Counted from the stretch's first letter, positions 47,760-60,099 are shown. The stretch is DNA of 64,000 nucleotides from Sceloporus undulatus (GCF_019175285.1 NC_056527.1:104956970-105020969), one strand, 5' to 3'. A program made the numbers and translations. Notes: generated from the letters alone by a model not told the origin.

Positions 47760-48542
47760 TATATTATGCAGGTTATCTTACCAGAATGCTCTGAACTGCT
47801 AAAGAAAAAAAATGTATAACATACCATGGAATTCTTTGCAAACGTGTAGAGGAACTTCTCACCTGTAATTCCTTCAAAGATGTTACTTTTCAAAGCCAAA
47901 TTTGGTTTATAGCAATGAAGCAGTGAATGAGGTCCGCAGATGGTTTAGAAATGTAGCTGTGGAGAACTGAAGATGCACAACACAGTCATCTACCATAACT
48001 TTGTGCCTGGAAAGACTCCATCCGATGGATTTTCTGAATGGTGTCCATTCAGTCCTAAATTACTGTCTTATGACTGTGATTTCTCTTGAAGCTACTGCTT
48101 CTTTTTAAAGAACAACTACTCAAGAACTGACCTGGCATACACCACCCTTTCCTCTCCTTGCCAACCATTTAAGTAACTGACAGTGGACCTAAACTATGAT
48201 GTTATACACCTCATTCTATAGAAGCAAGTGCTTCACAGCAGGTCACATATGCAAACTATATGGAAACTATATTTCATTCTCTCTAAACTACAGGTCCTAC
48301 CAGTTGTGCAAGGAAAGACACTAGGCATGGGCAGCATTTCCTTTTTGGACTACAGCTTCCCAAATCCCTTGGACAAAAAGTCAAGTTTCCAAGTTCTGAT
48401 TCGATTAGGGAAGTTTTATTACCAGTTGAGCAAGTTCTGGAATGCTTTCAAACTGGTTCAACTTGAGGCTTGTTTTTGAAGGGTATGGTGTGGTGACATG
48501 TATGTGTGCCAGTACAGAGTGCTATTCAGAGTCTGGAAAAGT

Positions 48543-48650
48543 AGAATTGTAGAGTTGGAAGAGAACACAAGGGCCATCGAGTCAAGCCCCCTGCCATGCA
48601 GGAAATCTAAATCAAAGCATCCCCAACAGATTGCTTGAACTCTTGAGCAT
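48543..48650 (-). mobile_element. CR1 LINE 3' end fragment
   Basis: TAGAATTGTAGAGTTGGAAG, CCCCCTGCCATGCAGGAAAT. Confidence 0.78.
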
Positions 48651-48862
48651 AAGCAACAAATGGAGGCAGAAAGGAGGGAACTTCCTGCAGTACATTTTAA
48701 ACATAATTTCTTTGGGTGCTCATTACACTGGCAAAAAGCAGGGGCATCACTTATGGATTGCGGAGAGTACAGGATGCATAGGGAGGGTGACAGCACTGCT
48801 CCCCAAATGTCTGCTTTATGGTAAAAATGGGCTGTGGTGTTTCAGAGAATCATTTACCTAGT

Positions 48863-49046
48863 TGTTGTTGTTTTGTTGTTTTTGTTGTTGTGTGACTCCA
48901 AATAATTTTTTACTTACGATGACCCTACGGAAAAGCTGTAATAGGATTTTATTGGCAAATTTCTTCAGGGGGGTTTACCATTGCCATTCTCTGAGGCTGA
49001 GAGAATGTGACTTTTCCAAGGTCACCCAGTGGGTTTTTATGCTCAA
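48863..49046 (-). mobile_element. Sauria-type SINE, head missing
   Basis: TTGTTGTTTTGTTGTTTTTG tail, GATGACCCTACGG, GGTCACCCAGTGGGTTTTTA. Confidence 0.82.
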
Positions 49047-49236
49047 GAAGGGATCCCTAGAACTCAGCAGAAGAGCAGGTGTGAGTGGGGTGAGGTTCAG
49101 TGGGTGGAGAGAAGAAAGGCCTGCAATCTCTCCTAGTGGTTGTGTTTTTCCTCATTAATAACTTTTCCCATCTTGACCACACTGTGGATGCTGCTTGGCC
49201 ACTTGATTTGCATCTGTGAAATGTTGGAGGGTGCAG

Positions 49237-49466
49237 GACAAGAGATTCCACACTGGGGAGAACTTCCTGACAGTCAAAGTTGTTGACAGTGGAATATGCT
49301 ACCTTGAAGTGTGGTGGAGTCCCCTTCTTTGGAGGTTTTTTCAACAGAGGCTGGATGGTCATCTGTCAGGAGTGCTCTGACTATGAGTTCCTGCATGGCA
49401 GGAGGGTTGGGCTGAATAGCGCTTGTGGTCTCTTCCAAATGCCATGATTCTATGATTCTATTCTAT
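49237..49466 (+). mobile_element. CR1 LINE 3' end with octamer tail
   Basis: GGACAAGAGATTCCACACTG to GGAGGGTTGGGCTGAATAGC, then ATGATTCTATGATTCTATTC. Confidence 0.85.
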
Positions 49467-49469
49467 GCA

Positions 49470-51119
49470 TCTCCATCTTCCTCCTACATTTCACTTTAAG
49501 GCTCGCAACACCATCTTGCATTGCATTAGCAGAGTGTGAGCCTCTACCAGATGACACTCCACATCCTTCCCTTTCCCTATACAGTACCACCTTTTTTGAG
49601 CTGGGAATCTCCTTTGCATGGCACTTCAGTGGCTGAGAGGAACAAGGGAAGATGGCCAAGCAGCAGCAGCTGGCTGAAGGAAGGAACACCTGTCCTCCTG
49701 GACTTAGCCAAGAAATGGATGCTGTCTGCCAGCTGCCAGCTACAGAAACACAGCTGCCTGGTTGCCCCATTTTCTTCTAACCATTGAATGACCAGAGAGC
49801 ATCCAGCCTGAAAACTGGTATGTGCTATATGGAGGAGGAGGACATGTAGCTTCATCTGGTAGAGGTTACACTGCATCCATACAATGCAAAATAGTGATCT
49901 GTACATTGAGAGCTTTAAGCTAAAATATGGGAGAAAGGTGAAGATGTTCAGTCTTTACCAGTCAAGTGTTGTCATACTAAGGATGACTTAGGATGACTGG
50001 GAACATGAAACACAAAATCTAGCTGATCTTCAAAACTGTCTCCATCTTTTGGAAAAACATCAACCAAACAGGAACCTCTCCAAAGGCTTTCCTGTATGTG
50101 AAACTATAGATGAAACATAAGCAAAGCCAATTGGGAGGAGGATGCCAGAGAAAACCAGACTGATCACTTAACATAAGATCCGTGTCTGAAGTTTCTGCAC
50201 ATAAATATTTAATGTGGTGGGTGTGCATTCCTTGGCTAATGAATTAAAACTGAAAGAAAATGGGGTCAGGCCCAAAGGGACTGGTTTTTCTACATCATGA
50301 AAAGAATGCTTTGGGTAATGAGCAGGTTCATTTTTTGCTGTTCCATACATAATTGATTTAGAGATGGGAGGAGACCTTTCCAGTCATTTTCATAGCTATT
50401 ATTGAATTTGGTGACTACCTCCCAACAATGGGAAAAGTTGCTTTTTTTAATTGCAACTCCCGCACTGGCATGGCCAAAAGGGAACCTCCAAGTCTTTTAA
50501 CATTCACTGCTATTCCCTTTTCTTCTAGATTCCTAATCTAACACCCTCAAGATGCACTATACTACAAATATAATTGTCTTCGGTCAGCATGGCCATTGGC
50601 ATGGAGGCTGAATAACTGCAGTCCAGGACATCTGGGGGTTACCAAGTTGGAGAAGGCTGCTCCAGAACAACAAAATGGCATCTTTCTGGACCAATATAGA
50701 AAAACATCATGGCAGACATCCCAAATTAGCTCTGCTGTCACTGCCACAAGGAAAGGGGGAGAAAGTTAAAGCACATTAATGCCCTTTAACAAGCGAAGCT
50801 ATTAATAACGATGAGGAATTCAACAAAATAGGGCCCAAAGACTCCTTGTGCAATAAACTAGAGAGTATGTTTCTTTTCCTGAACCCTTTCTCATGAATCT
50901 GAGAAGATGATAGTTTATATACTTCAGAAGCTAAGCACACACACACAACCCACTCAGATTTTTTGGGCACCTGTAAAACAAAACGGGGTGCCTACATCTA
51001 AAATCCTTGGTCTTGTAAGTTTCTGATGAACCTATGCCATTATTACATATTTTTCATTTAGTAAGAAATGATGAAACTTGAAGGTCCACCCTCCTGTTGT
51101 AAACAGCTTGCAAAATGTT
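49470..51119. other. Spacer, no gene recognised
   Basis: No exon-like ORF. A CTCCAGATGT-type MITE fragment may lie near 50583-50670. Confidence 0.4.
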
Positions 51120-51690
51120 CCAGCCTTTATTTTGAAGGGAAAAAAAAATCTCGTCCAACTGCTTCTCTAATCTGATTAAACTTTGTGCAACTTAAGTAAC
51201 AAAACTGGATAGATTTTTTAACTGCAATTAAGTAGATTAAACAGAGGGAATGTCTTACTCAAAAGATTACATGAACCAAACCCCACCTTCAATTTCAGGA
51301 AAGGCCTTACTGCAACTTATCAAAATACTATCTAATTCTTCCTAATTAACCAGAGGCATTCCACACACCCACGCAAACATGACAGGAGTCATTTGCCTAT
51401 CGGATTAAGCAGAAGAATCTCTACCTGCCAGACAGATAAATAATCTGTCCCTTCCTTTAGTTGATTGCTAAAGTTAGCTATTACCTGCACCCGGATCCAA
51501 AGGTTGCGGATTAACCAATCATGCAATAATTAATGATCCTGTATTTCGCCCACCTGCTTTTCTGCCTTTAAAAGTACAAGACTTGTATGGTTCTAATTGT
51601 CAATTAAATTGGACAAGTGTCGGTTTGGTTGGTCAGAGTCAATTAAACCATTCATACCAAATGGCTGGCCTTGACTGATTTCTCTACACT
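51120..51690. promoter_or_regulatory. Candidate cis-regulatory element between the TMEM86B copies
   Basis: Repeat-poor, AT-rich stretch with dense homeodomain-like words: GGATTAAC (51509), AATAATTAATGATC, ATCGGATTAAGC, GATAAATAATC, TTGTGCAA. It contains none of the repeat families seen elsewhere. Function is inferred only from composition. Confidence 0.3.
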
Positions 51691-52189
51691 AATTGCTACA
51701 ACTCCTAATTCTCACTAGGGGCCTGGGAAGAGGTTACTATTTGGACCATGTTGGTTGGGGCATTCAGAGAGCCAAAAGGGCAGGGAAAACTCTCCTCTAA
51801 AGGTCTCTTGCTAAATTTGTCTGTGTAAGAAAGAAGCTTCTGCTTGTATATCTCAGCATTAGAAATAATAGCTTTACTTCTTAAAATGGGATCCACAGAG
51901 GATGGGTGGCAGTCATCTTTTGCACTGCCATCCTAACTCTGCTTCTAGTTTTGAATATATTCATGAGTTATAGTAGTATCTTGAAGATCCATGGAAGTAC
52001 CCCAAACAGTTGGAGGATATGGACCAAAACCATACTATGGTCCTCTTCCTTCATCCCATTAAATAATGAGTGGAATCATGGCATGTGGCATCTCCTAAAA
52101 GCCTTAGCCAGAGGACTTCCACTGCAATAATATCTGGAAAGCCACATTACTTCCCCCCCCCCATGGTCCCAGTCCCAAACAAACTGAAG

Positions 52190-52374
52190 AAATAATCACG
52201 TTTGAGACTGCTTTAACCGCCCTGGCTCAGTGCTAGGGAATTCTGGGAACTGTAGTTTTGTGAGAGAACTCTGGTACCACAATAAACTACAATTCCCAGT
52301 ATTCTTTAGGACTGAGCCAGGCTAGGCAAAGCAGTCTCAAACTGGATTATTTGTGCAGTGTGTTTTGCAGATAA
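52190..52374. mobile_element. Fold-back MITE
   Basis: TTTGAGACTGCTTTAACCGC and AAAGCAGTCTCAAACTGGAT; inner GGGAATTCTGGGAACTGTAG. Confidence 0.83.
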
Positions 52375-52407
52375 TACACTGGGTTTGGAAAATCAGTTTA
52401 ACTGTAT

Positions 52408-52410
52408 GTT

Positions 52411-52448
<38 letters not shown>

Positions 52449-52459
52449 GGGGGGGGGTG
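52408..52459. repeat. (GT)n(GA)n(G)n simple repeat
   Basis: Three simple runs back to back. Confidence 0.95.
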
Positions 52460-52529
52460 TTTAAAAGCAAATAAAAAAGCCCTTCTGACAAGTTTGTTCT
52501 AGATTCCAAAGGGATGCAATCAATCACTT

Positions 52530-52706
52530 AAAACATGTATTTACTGGGGCGATTAACAAACAGAATGCAACAATTACATGAGTGAAATATTTTGGATACT
52601 CCCTTCTTCAGCAGCTCAAAATGAAAAGTCTTTTGAGCAGCTGAAAAAGGCAGGAGAAAAAACATTTTCTTAATATGTTTATGAAGTTCTGTTAGTTAAT
52701 CGTGCC
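52530..52706. repeat. Dispersed inverted-repeat element, second copy
   Basis: GGGGCGATTAACAAACAGAA and its inverse TTCTGTTAGTTAATCGTGCC; partner of 41080-41262. Confidence 0.6.
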
Positions 52707-53449
52707 TGTACACAAACACATACTGTGTGCTGTTGCTAAATACTTTATAAGATTTGGGGTAGAGTTGCCATTTGTCCCAGGAAACCTGGAAAATCCTGGA
52801 TTAAAAGAACCCAAATATGGCCTGGTCGGCTGGGCCAGTTGAAGCTGCAAATCCCAGATGTTTCCTTTGTCTCAAGCTGATGGGTAAGTTAAAATGTGGC
52901 AGTAGTGATAAAGCAGGAAACCATGCAAGAAGACTAGCACTGGTAAGAGCCTCATCCTACCCTGCAATCTCTGGTTGATAATACACAGGGGTAGCATTGC
53001 CACCTTATTCTTCCATTCCCTTCCAACTCCCTCTAACAGGACCAGAAGTTGGGAAAGGAAAGGAAAGGAGGTGAGCAGAGACGGCCTTGTGTTGTGGGGG
53101 GAGTGTGTCTCCAGCTTGAGTCCAGGGCTGTCATCCTTTAAACCATAAATGCTACTGAATCTTGAGGTATCTCCAACTAACTTTTTATTATGAATATACC
53201 CAGTAGGAACTGATAAATAACAGTCTTAGAAGCTGGCATGAATGATGCAGCATGGCAGGACAGCTGTTAAAATGTTCTGGAATAAAGATGTCTCTCTGGA
53301 AGGAATCAGGTGCAAGAAGATTGGAGTGTGTAAATTCTTTGCAGTGACCTGGTGGACTAGAAGAAGATGGAAGAGGAGTAGCTGAGGCACAGGATTCCTA
53401 AGTTCTCCCCACTATACAAAATGTTAATGTCACAGTCCCATTCCAAGGC

Positions 53450-53847
53450 TCAGTTCTCCTTCCGAGAGACTTTCTGAGAGGTGACCGAAAATGCAATCAA
53501 GCCCTGAGCAATGTAGTAGGTGGACATGATGAGGAGGCGAGGATGAGGCAAGGAAGAGCAAAATTTATCGAGGCCGACAAACAAATCAGACACGACGAAG
53601 AACACGCTGCCAACCGAAGCACTCAGCTGGCGTTCTGGGCGAGAGAGTGCACGCCATGTCATGACGCCAAGTAGACCCGTGTAGGCTGCAGCAGCCCATA
53701 TGTAGATGCCCTTCAAGCAAGGCAGCAGCAAGAAGATGTAAGACACAATCATCATCCCTGCAACAATGACGAAAATAAGAGGCCGAAAGGGAGACAGGCC
53801 GAAAGCCAAGGTGTAGGAGATGTGACAGGCAGCGAAGGCGACCAGTC
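53450..53847 (-). CDS. TMEM86B: TMEM86B-like copy B, exon 3 (terminal)
   Basis: Acceptor CTTTTGCAG. It encodes [17 protein letters not shown] through [12 protein letters not shown]. An AATAAA on the minus strand at 53184-53189 would end the transcript about 265 bases after the stop. Confidence 0.9.
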
Positions 53848-56800
53848 CTGCAAAAGAAATGGGGAGAACAAAAAGAAGCAGATCAATAAATAACCGGGCT
53901 TAGAGGGACAATCAGCTCTAAGATGGCATAATCATGATCTTTGATGACTGATCGATGGTTGCTTGTGTGTAGCGTTTATACCCTGTCCTTCAGTCATAAA
54001 AGTTCAAAAAATGACTTTAAAATTATAGATTTGATAGTTCACTGCCTTCAGACTTACAATCTAAAAAGACACAATATTCAAGGAAAAAGGGATGGCAGTA
54101 AGAGAGGTAATGAACTCCAGCAGGGGCTGGCTGCTTTTCTCTCCCTCAGAGGCTACAGCAGTGATAGTTGGGATGGAGGGATGTTCTCTCACCAACTAAT
54201 GGGCCTAAGACATGATGGACCTGTGCCTGGCTGCTCTTCTCTCCCCCAGAGGCTACAGGAGTGGCAAGTAGTATGGAGGAAAAGCCTTTCACCAGGTGTC
54301 ACACACACTTTTAAAACAGCTTCATTGGGCCTTGAGGGAAGAATCACACCCCGTGATGTGTTAGTTACATCGCTCCACCCTAAAAACAGGAATGACATGG
54401 ATAAACTATGGCTGTATTTATTTCGTATAATTTTTGTTAACAGAAGCTGAATTTGAATGAACTTCCAAGGTAAATGACAGTACAGGAACCCAGTGCTAAA
54501 TTACGCCTGAGAAGTGGCTAGCTAACTTCTGTTTAAAAACCTCCCTCCTTGTTGGATGGTTAGATGATGTACACTCTGAGCATCCACACTTCAGACTCAT
54601 CTTTAGTCAGTTTATTCCAACAGACATTGTGTTGGGATGTAGCAGAGCAGTGGTTCTTAACACTTTGGGGGTCATGGACCCTTTTGAGAATTTGCAGAAA
54701 ACTATAGCCCCCCCCCCCCCCCCGAAAATGGACTTTAGCATAATTTTCCAAGAAACAAGGGAGGTACAGTAAGATCATTTTTATACCTGGTTTCTGGATT
54801 CTTTAAAGCCCATCTTCAGACCCCTAGAGTTTTATAAACCACAACTGGAAAAACTCAGTGTTAGAGATTTGGATAGGGACTTGAAATCCCTACTGAACCA
54901 TGGCACTCAGTAGGGTAACTTTGGGCCAGGCCCTCTGCCTCAGCTTGGTCTACTTCACAGGGTTGTTATTAGGACAAAGTGGGAAGAATGGGAAGAGCCA
55001 TGTACCTCTCTGCCCTTGAGCTCAGAGAAGAAAAAGGTGGGTTATAAATGTGACAGATAAATACAAAGGATTTAACAAAGTACCTGTTTCATGTTTTTAT
55101 TTGGCGGGTGATTTATACCATAATCCAGCAGCCTTAAGGGAATGTATATTGTCCATATCTATCTTTGTGGGTGTATGCCTTCAAGCTGCCTATTGGCTTA
55201 TGGTGACCCCATGAATTTCATAAGATTTTCTTAGGGAAGGAATGCTCCAGAGGTGATTTTGCCAGTTCCTTCTTTGGAAATATAGTCTACAGCACCTGGT
55301 ATTTGTTGGCAGTTCCTAGGTTCTAACCAGGCCTGCTTAGCTTCCAAGATCAGACAAGATCTGGTGCCTTTAGGGTATTTAATTAGGCATCTCCTTTGAA
55401 AGATATTACTGTATATCCTAACCCTGCCAATATTTCCATTTTATAGGGCACCAGTGATATACGTGTTATTGGCGCCCTCGTGTGGTAAGAAGTGATAATT
55501 TACTTGTAAGGACCAACTAAGGGCAGATCTATAGAGCTTGCATCTGTAAAAGTCCTCCCTTCCCCTCCTTCCATTGCTGTGTCTGGCAGGGAGTTCCTTA
55601 TTTTAAAAAATGGATGAGATCTCTCCCTTTCTTTGCTTAATTCCTCAGATGTGTGGCTGTTTCTGTACATGTTTTCAACTTGCAGTAAAAAACAAACAAA
55701 CCAGAGCCATGCTAGACTGTTTCAGCATAAAAAGATACAAGGCAAACCTGTAGTCCCTGTGAGACTGACTAGAAAAAGAAATCTCTATCATGAAGAGGTC
55801 CAGTAGAAATGACTCTTACAATTAATTGGGGTTTGGAATTTTCAGAAGAATTGCTGAGTAGAGGTAGCTCTCATGTTCACCCTTCTATGTGTTTGATAGC
55901 TTTAGGGGTGATTAAGATACTAGTTAAACAAGAGATAATGAATGTTAATGTAGCCTTCTGTAGTTGCATTTTCTTTTAGCAGGTTGTACATAATCGTTTT
56001 ACACTAAAGGGATGAAATATTTTGATCTTAGAATAGCTGAGGTCCAAAACACACTGCAGAAACAATCCAGTTTGAGGCTGCTTTAACTGCCTTAGCTCAG
56101 TGCTAGGGAATCCTAGGAATTGTAGTTTATTGCGGCACCAGAGCTCTTTGACAGAGGAGGCTAATTGTCTCATAAAACTACAGTTCCCAGGATTCCCTAG
56201 CATGGAGTCTGGGCAGTTAAAGCGGTCTCAAACGTGATTATTTCTGCAGTGTGTTTTGGACCTGAGAAACTGTTCTTTTGTTAGTTAGAGTGGGGATGAT
56301 TCTTCCCTCCATTTGCTTGGGAAAGTGTCAGCATCTTCTAGAGCAGTGGTCCCCAAACTGTGCTCTAAGAGATTTTGGACTTCAGCTCCCAGAAGCCTCA
56401 GCCATGTTGGTCAATATTCTGGGATTCTGGGAGCTGAAGTCCAAAATCTCATAAAGAGCACAGTTTGGGGACCACTGTTCTAGAGGGAGATGGGGTATTT
56501 TAGATCAGGAAAGATCACACAATTGGTATTTTCTTGGTCAGCACACTTGCCACAATCCAACCCAAGAAACCAGTTACCAGGTAGTGTCTTTGCCTTTGGT
56601 TTTATTGTTGCATCCTGCTTATTATCTCATGTTATCAATAAACTATTGTTTTGGGGCACCTGTGATACAGTCCATTTTGGCAGATCCTCAAGCCAGAGTT
56701 GGCCTGCATCAGGGCCCTGGAATTGTTATGCCAAATTCACATTCCCCTCTACCCTATCCATTGGTCTACATGTCTGTCCACAGAGGCTTCACTCCATGTA

Positions 56801-58624
56801 TATGAAGTGGACTGGAGTCTGCAAAAGCATACGCTAGAAATGTTCATTTTTCTCAGTTAGTCACAAAGGTGCAGGAAGATTCCTTTATATCTTTATATGT
56901 TATATCTTTATATGTTTTTAACTTGTAGCTATTGCTTAAATGCGCACATGCACATACAAACCACTCGACTTAAAGTTTTTTCAGGGTTTTAGGTGTGCCA
57001 GAAATGTATGCATTTTTTATGTGCAGATTTTCAGAATTTCCTAGGGTTATTTGCACTCTTCTATCATCCTGAGGATGTCAGGTTGCAAACTGACAAGCCC
57101 ATCAAACCTCAGACTTGAAATCATATTCCCTTCACATCCCTAGAATAGACTGGACAGCCTATCTTTTCCAACATTTCCAGCAGTTGAATTAGATTTTTGA
57201 ACTCTGGATACTTTTGTTTGAATTTGGGCCCTGCTACCAGAGGCAGTTTCAGTATTGGTTATTGTTTTATAATTCCTACCAGTTTCATCGCCCTGTGTTT
57301 AGTGCAGTATTTTGTGGCATTTAGCTGTTTTTTCACTCAGCAGTTATAACACTGTTTTTGTGTGAGTATTGTTAGCTGCTGTGAGTCAGACTTGATGACT
57401 ATGGCAAGATGTACACATACGAGAAAAGAACAAACAGCTATAGCATAGGACAATTACATCCTCATATGCCATATGTTTATGCACCCCTGTGTTAACCAAA
57501 AACATCCTCTCATCTCTTTAAGGACAAAGTAGGTAAAAGCACACTGTCTCTAAAACAGGGATGAGAATCAAGTTGCTCTCTAGATACTGTTGGACTGCAA
57601 CTCTCAGTAACTCTTAGCCAGCAGAACCAATGAAACTAAGGTTGCCAGAGTAAAACCTGGACGCATCTCCTGTGCCTTTAATTGTACTGTAGAAGGGGAA
57701 ATTTTAGTAGGTGTTACTTGTCATGTAACCAGCAACACCTGCTGAAATTTCCTCTCCTTCAGTTTTCACTTGCAACCCTAAAAGTGACACAAGTGTGCAT
57801 TAGTATCTTTTTTCATGCTTTAGACAGTTTAGATACTATAGCTTTTTGAGAGACTGATAAACTTGTTAAAGCAAACCCAGCTATTAGATACTTTTAATTA
57901 AAAACAAAATTATCCCCTTAGTCTGATTCTAAAGTTGTTTGGCCAGGTAACAGCAGTTGGACAAGTTAGCACAGGGATACTGCTTTTTCTCTTTCATATC
58001 ACTACCATTCCAGTTTGATTCAAATATCTACTGCCGGAAATTTCATATCACTGTAGGCCTTAAGTAGGACCAGTGTGGTCTTGAGATGTTGTTGCAATGC
58101 AACTCCCAGCAGCTCTACTCAGCATAACCAGTGGTGAGAAATATGGTTCAACATCATCTGAAGGCCAATGTCCGGCAGAAACATGCCAAAGAATCCCACT
58201 AGAGGACCTAGAAAATGCCTAGATTACATATTTTGTCCAATGCATGTACATAAATCCATATTATATGAAACCATGTGATATGTGGTCCTATTATATTTTG
58301 CCAGACCAAAATCCTTGCAACCCAGTCCTGGGCTCCTTCCCATCTCTTTCGGCATCTTTAAAGCCCCTTACCTGGAAGAAAAAGGTGAGGCCACACCAGG
58401 CAGGCATCTCCAACAGCTGAGAGCAGCAGGCCTTGGAAGAGCCTTCGGGAGTATGGGGTCCAGGCTCCGGTACTGTAGGACTGGCTGGCCACAAAGAACG
58501 CCAAGGAGAGAGTTGGGAGACACTTGACAATGGTGGCAAGGATGCTGGGTTCAGGGAGCCAGAGTGCAAAATAGATAATGCAGGAGATCAAGAAAGGCAG
58601 TAGTTTATATAGCAGACTTCGTGT
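53450..58624 (-). CDS. TMEM86B: TMEM86B-like lysoplasmalogenase, copy B (exons 2-3; exon 1 not found)
   Basis: Tandem paralogue of copy A with the same exon lengths and phases: 58624-58372 (253 bp) and 53847-53450 (398 bp). It contains [42 protein letters not shown] and LIMSTYY. Both exons are open to TGA. By hand alignment exon 2 residues are about 81% identical to copy A and exon 3 residues about 63%. Short intron stretches next to the exons also align between copies, so this is a DNA-level duplication, not a retrocopy. The start exon may lie beyond 58700 or outside the window. Enzyme role as for copy A; substrate preference cannot be read from the sequence. Confidence 0.87.
54649..54835. 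mobile_element. hAT (Charlie-like) fragment
   Basis: CAGTGGTTCTTAACACTTTG, GGGGTCATGGACCC, a C16 run at 54708-54723, then CAGACCCCTAGAGTTTTATA. Confidence 0.7.
55168..55384 (-). mobile_element. 5S-rRNA-derived SINE
   Basis: GTGTATGCCTTCAAGCTGCC tail; CTGCTTAGCTTCCAAGATCA and GACAAGATCTGGTGCC match reversed 5S rRNA. Confidence 0.85.
56042..56262. mobile_element. Fold-back MITE, well preserved
   Basis: GGTCCAAAACACACTGCAGA and its inverse TCTGCAGTGTGTTTTGGACC at the two ends. Confidence 0.87.
56344..56477. mobile_element. hAT palindromic MITE with exact 8-bp target duplication
   Basis: Ends CAGTGGTCCCCAAACTGTGC, arms of about 50 bp, direct repeats TTCTAGAG at 56336-56343 and 56478-56485. Young by its exact duplication. 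Confidence 0.9.
57635..57790. repeat. Dispersed repeat, GTTGCCAGAGTAAAACCTGG family
   Basis: Shares CCTGTGCCTTTAAT and CTGAAATTTCC blocks with 61324-62260. Confidence 0.5.
58070..58225. repeat. MITE fragments
   Basis: AACTCCCAGCAGCTCTACTC with ATGGTTCAACATCATCTG, then a TAGAGGACCTAGAAAATGCC hairpin-family piece. Confidence 0.5.
58372..58624 (-). CDS. TMEM86B: TMEM86B-like copy B, exon 2
   Basis: Acceptor CTTCTTAG; donor CCAG|GTAAGG in phase 1. It begins [15 protein letters not shown] and ends [13 protein letters not shown]. The intron next to the donor keeps the ancestral sequence that copy A has separated by CR1. Confidence 0.89.
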
Positions 58625-59035
58625 CTAAGAAGGGAACATCAAAATTGAGAGAAAGTGTAAGAACAATTAAAGTTTAATCACTGAATATCTATTTGCGACT
58701 GTTTTTATTTGTTTCTTTGCTTCTTTTTTGTGGTACGGTGTGATCAGAGCTTGGGAAAATACAGTAATTTGTTGGGCTACAACTCCCAGAGTCCCCCAGC
58801 CATGGCTTAGTTATAGTCCAAAAAGTGAATTTTCCAATCTGTTAATGGAACACCAATTATTTTACATGAGGACATCAAAACAAACCAACAAGTAACTTGT
58901 CAAACAGTATTATTCAGAAATAGGGCTAAAAGAAATGAGAACTGTTCTGCTCAAGCTCTTATTAGACTACAGTAACCTTCCCCAACTAGTTATCCTTTAG
59001 AGGTGGTAAACTACAACTCCCATTGTAGTGACAGG

Positions 59036-59100
59036 TTTCTTCAGGGGGGGATTGACACTGCCATCCTCTGAGGCTGAGAGAGTGTGACTTGTCAAAGGTC
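59036..59100 (-). mobile_element. Sauria-type SINE fragment
   Basis: TTCTTCAGGGGGGGATTGAC, CTCTGAGGCTGAGAGAGTGT. Confidence 0.72.
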
Positions 59101-59867
59101 TCTTGCCAAAGGATGCCAACGGTAAATTGTAGTGTTGAACTACAATTCCCATAACTGGGAATGATGGGAGTTGTAGATCAACACATCTGGAGGATGCCAG
59201 GCTGCAGAGGTCTGCTTATATTAAGGAAGATAGAGAAAGGGGTAAAACTTCCTTCTAAATGAGTTACAAGGATATATTCTCAAAAGGGTGAGAATTAGAA
59301 TTCCACAGAATGGTTTTGCAACAAGGCTGGCTTATTCTACAAAATTGTTTACACAGAAATAATTGTGTTCCCATCTGCCAGCATTCTAGCCAGTGACCAG
59401 AGGCTTGCAATTAGAAAAATTAAATTTACCATTTCTGTTGCATGAGTATCCAACACAGTACCATAACTTTAAACTTGTTTAGGCTATATCTGTATTCGGG
59501 TTTCGGTTGTTCTTCAATAATTCCCTGCCTTCCGTGCCGCACCTCTCATCATAACATTGCTGGACACAAGCCAGCTGCAATTGCTCTTTGGCCCTGGACT
59601 GACAGCTTGGGGAATCGTTTCCCCTATCAATGCTGCAAAAGATCCTGGGTCACGTGTTAGGGTCCTGACTCACCTTGGACAGAATGTAAGCCAGCTCAGT
59701 GTAGGCTTGGCAGTGCCATGCCAACCTATGTGAGATGAGAACATGAGTGCCCTAGATGGCAACATGCCCTGTATTTCCATGTGACTGGTGCTTGTAAGGA
59801 AAGATAAGCAGGGATGGGTTAAATTCCTTTCACAGAAACTTATCTCGCCTTCCATTATTGCTCTTCA

Positions 59868-60072
59868 GTTGGCCCTCTGTATCTATGGATTCTTTCTCTA
59901 CAGATTCAGCTATCCATGCCTTTTAAAATATATAAATTCCAAAAAGCAAGCCTTGATTTTGCCAATTTATATAGGGCACCATTTTACTATGCCATTGTAT
60001 TTAATTAGATGTGAGCATCCATGGATTTTGGTATCTTGGAACCAAACCCCAGAAGGTAGCAAGGACCCTTTG
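59868..60072. mobile_element. Tigger-like MITE
   Basis: AGTTGGCCCTCTGTATCTAT to CCCAGAAGGTAGCAAGGACC. Confidence 0.78.
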
Positions 60073-60099
60073 TATTTACAAAGCACTACTCATAACACA

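Noticed and set aside
47456-47899. 147-residue minus-strand ORF
   Set aside because: Most of it is a Tigger-like MITE read in frame; the end with a donor-like site has the wrong phase for TMEM86B.
53941-54450. 169-residue plus-strand ORF
   Set aside because: No start context, splice partners or recognisable domain; low-complexity host flank.
59686-59760. Possible TMEM86B copy B exon 1 ending CCAAG|GTGAGT
   Set aside because: The donor is strong, but the in-phase frame has no ATG before an upstream stop, and the ATG nearby (59719) runs into TGA after seven codons. No matching exon lies upstream of copy A.
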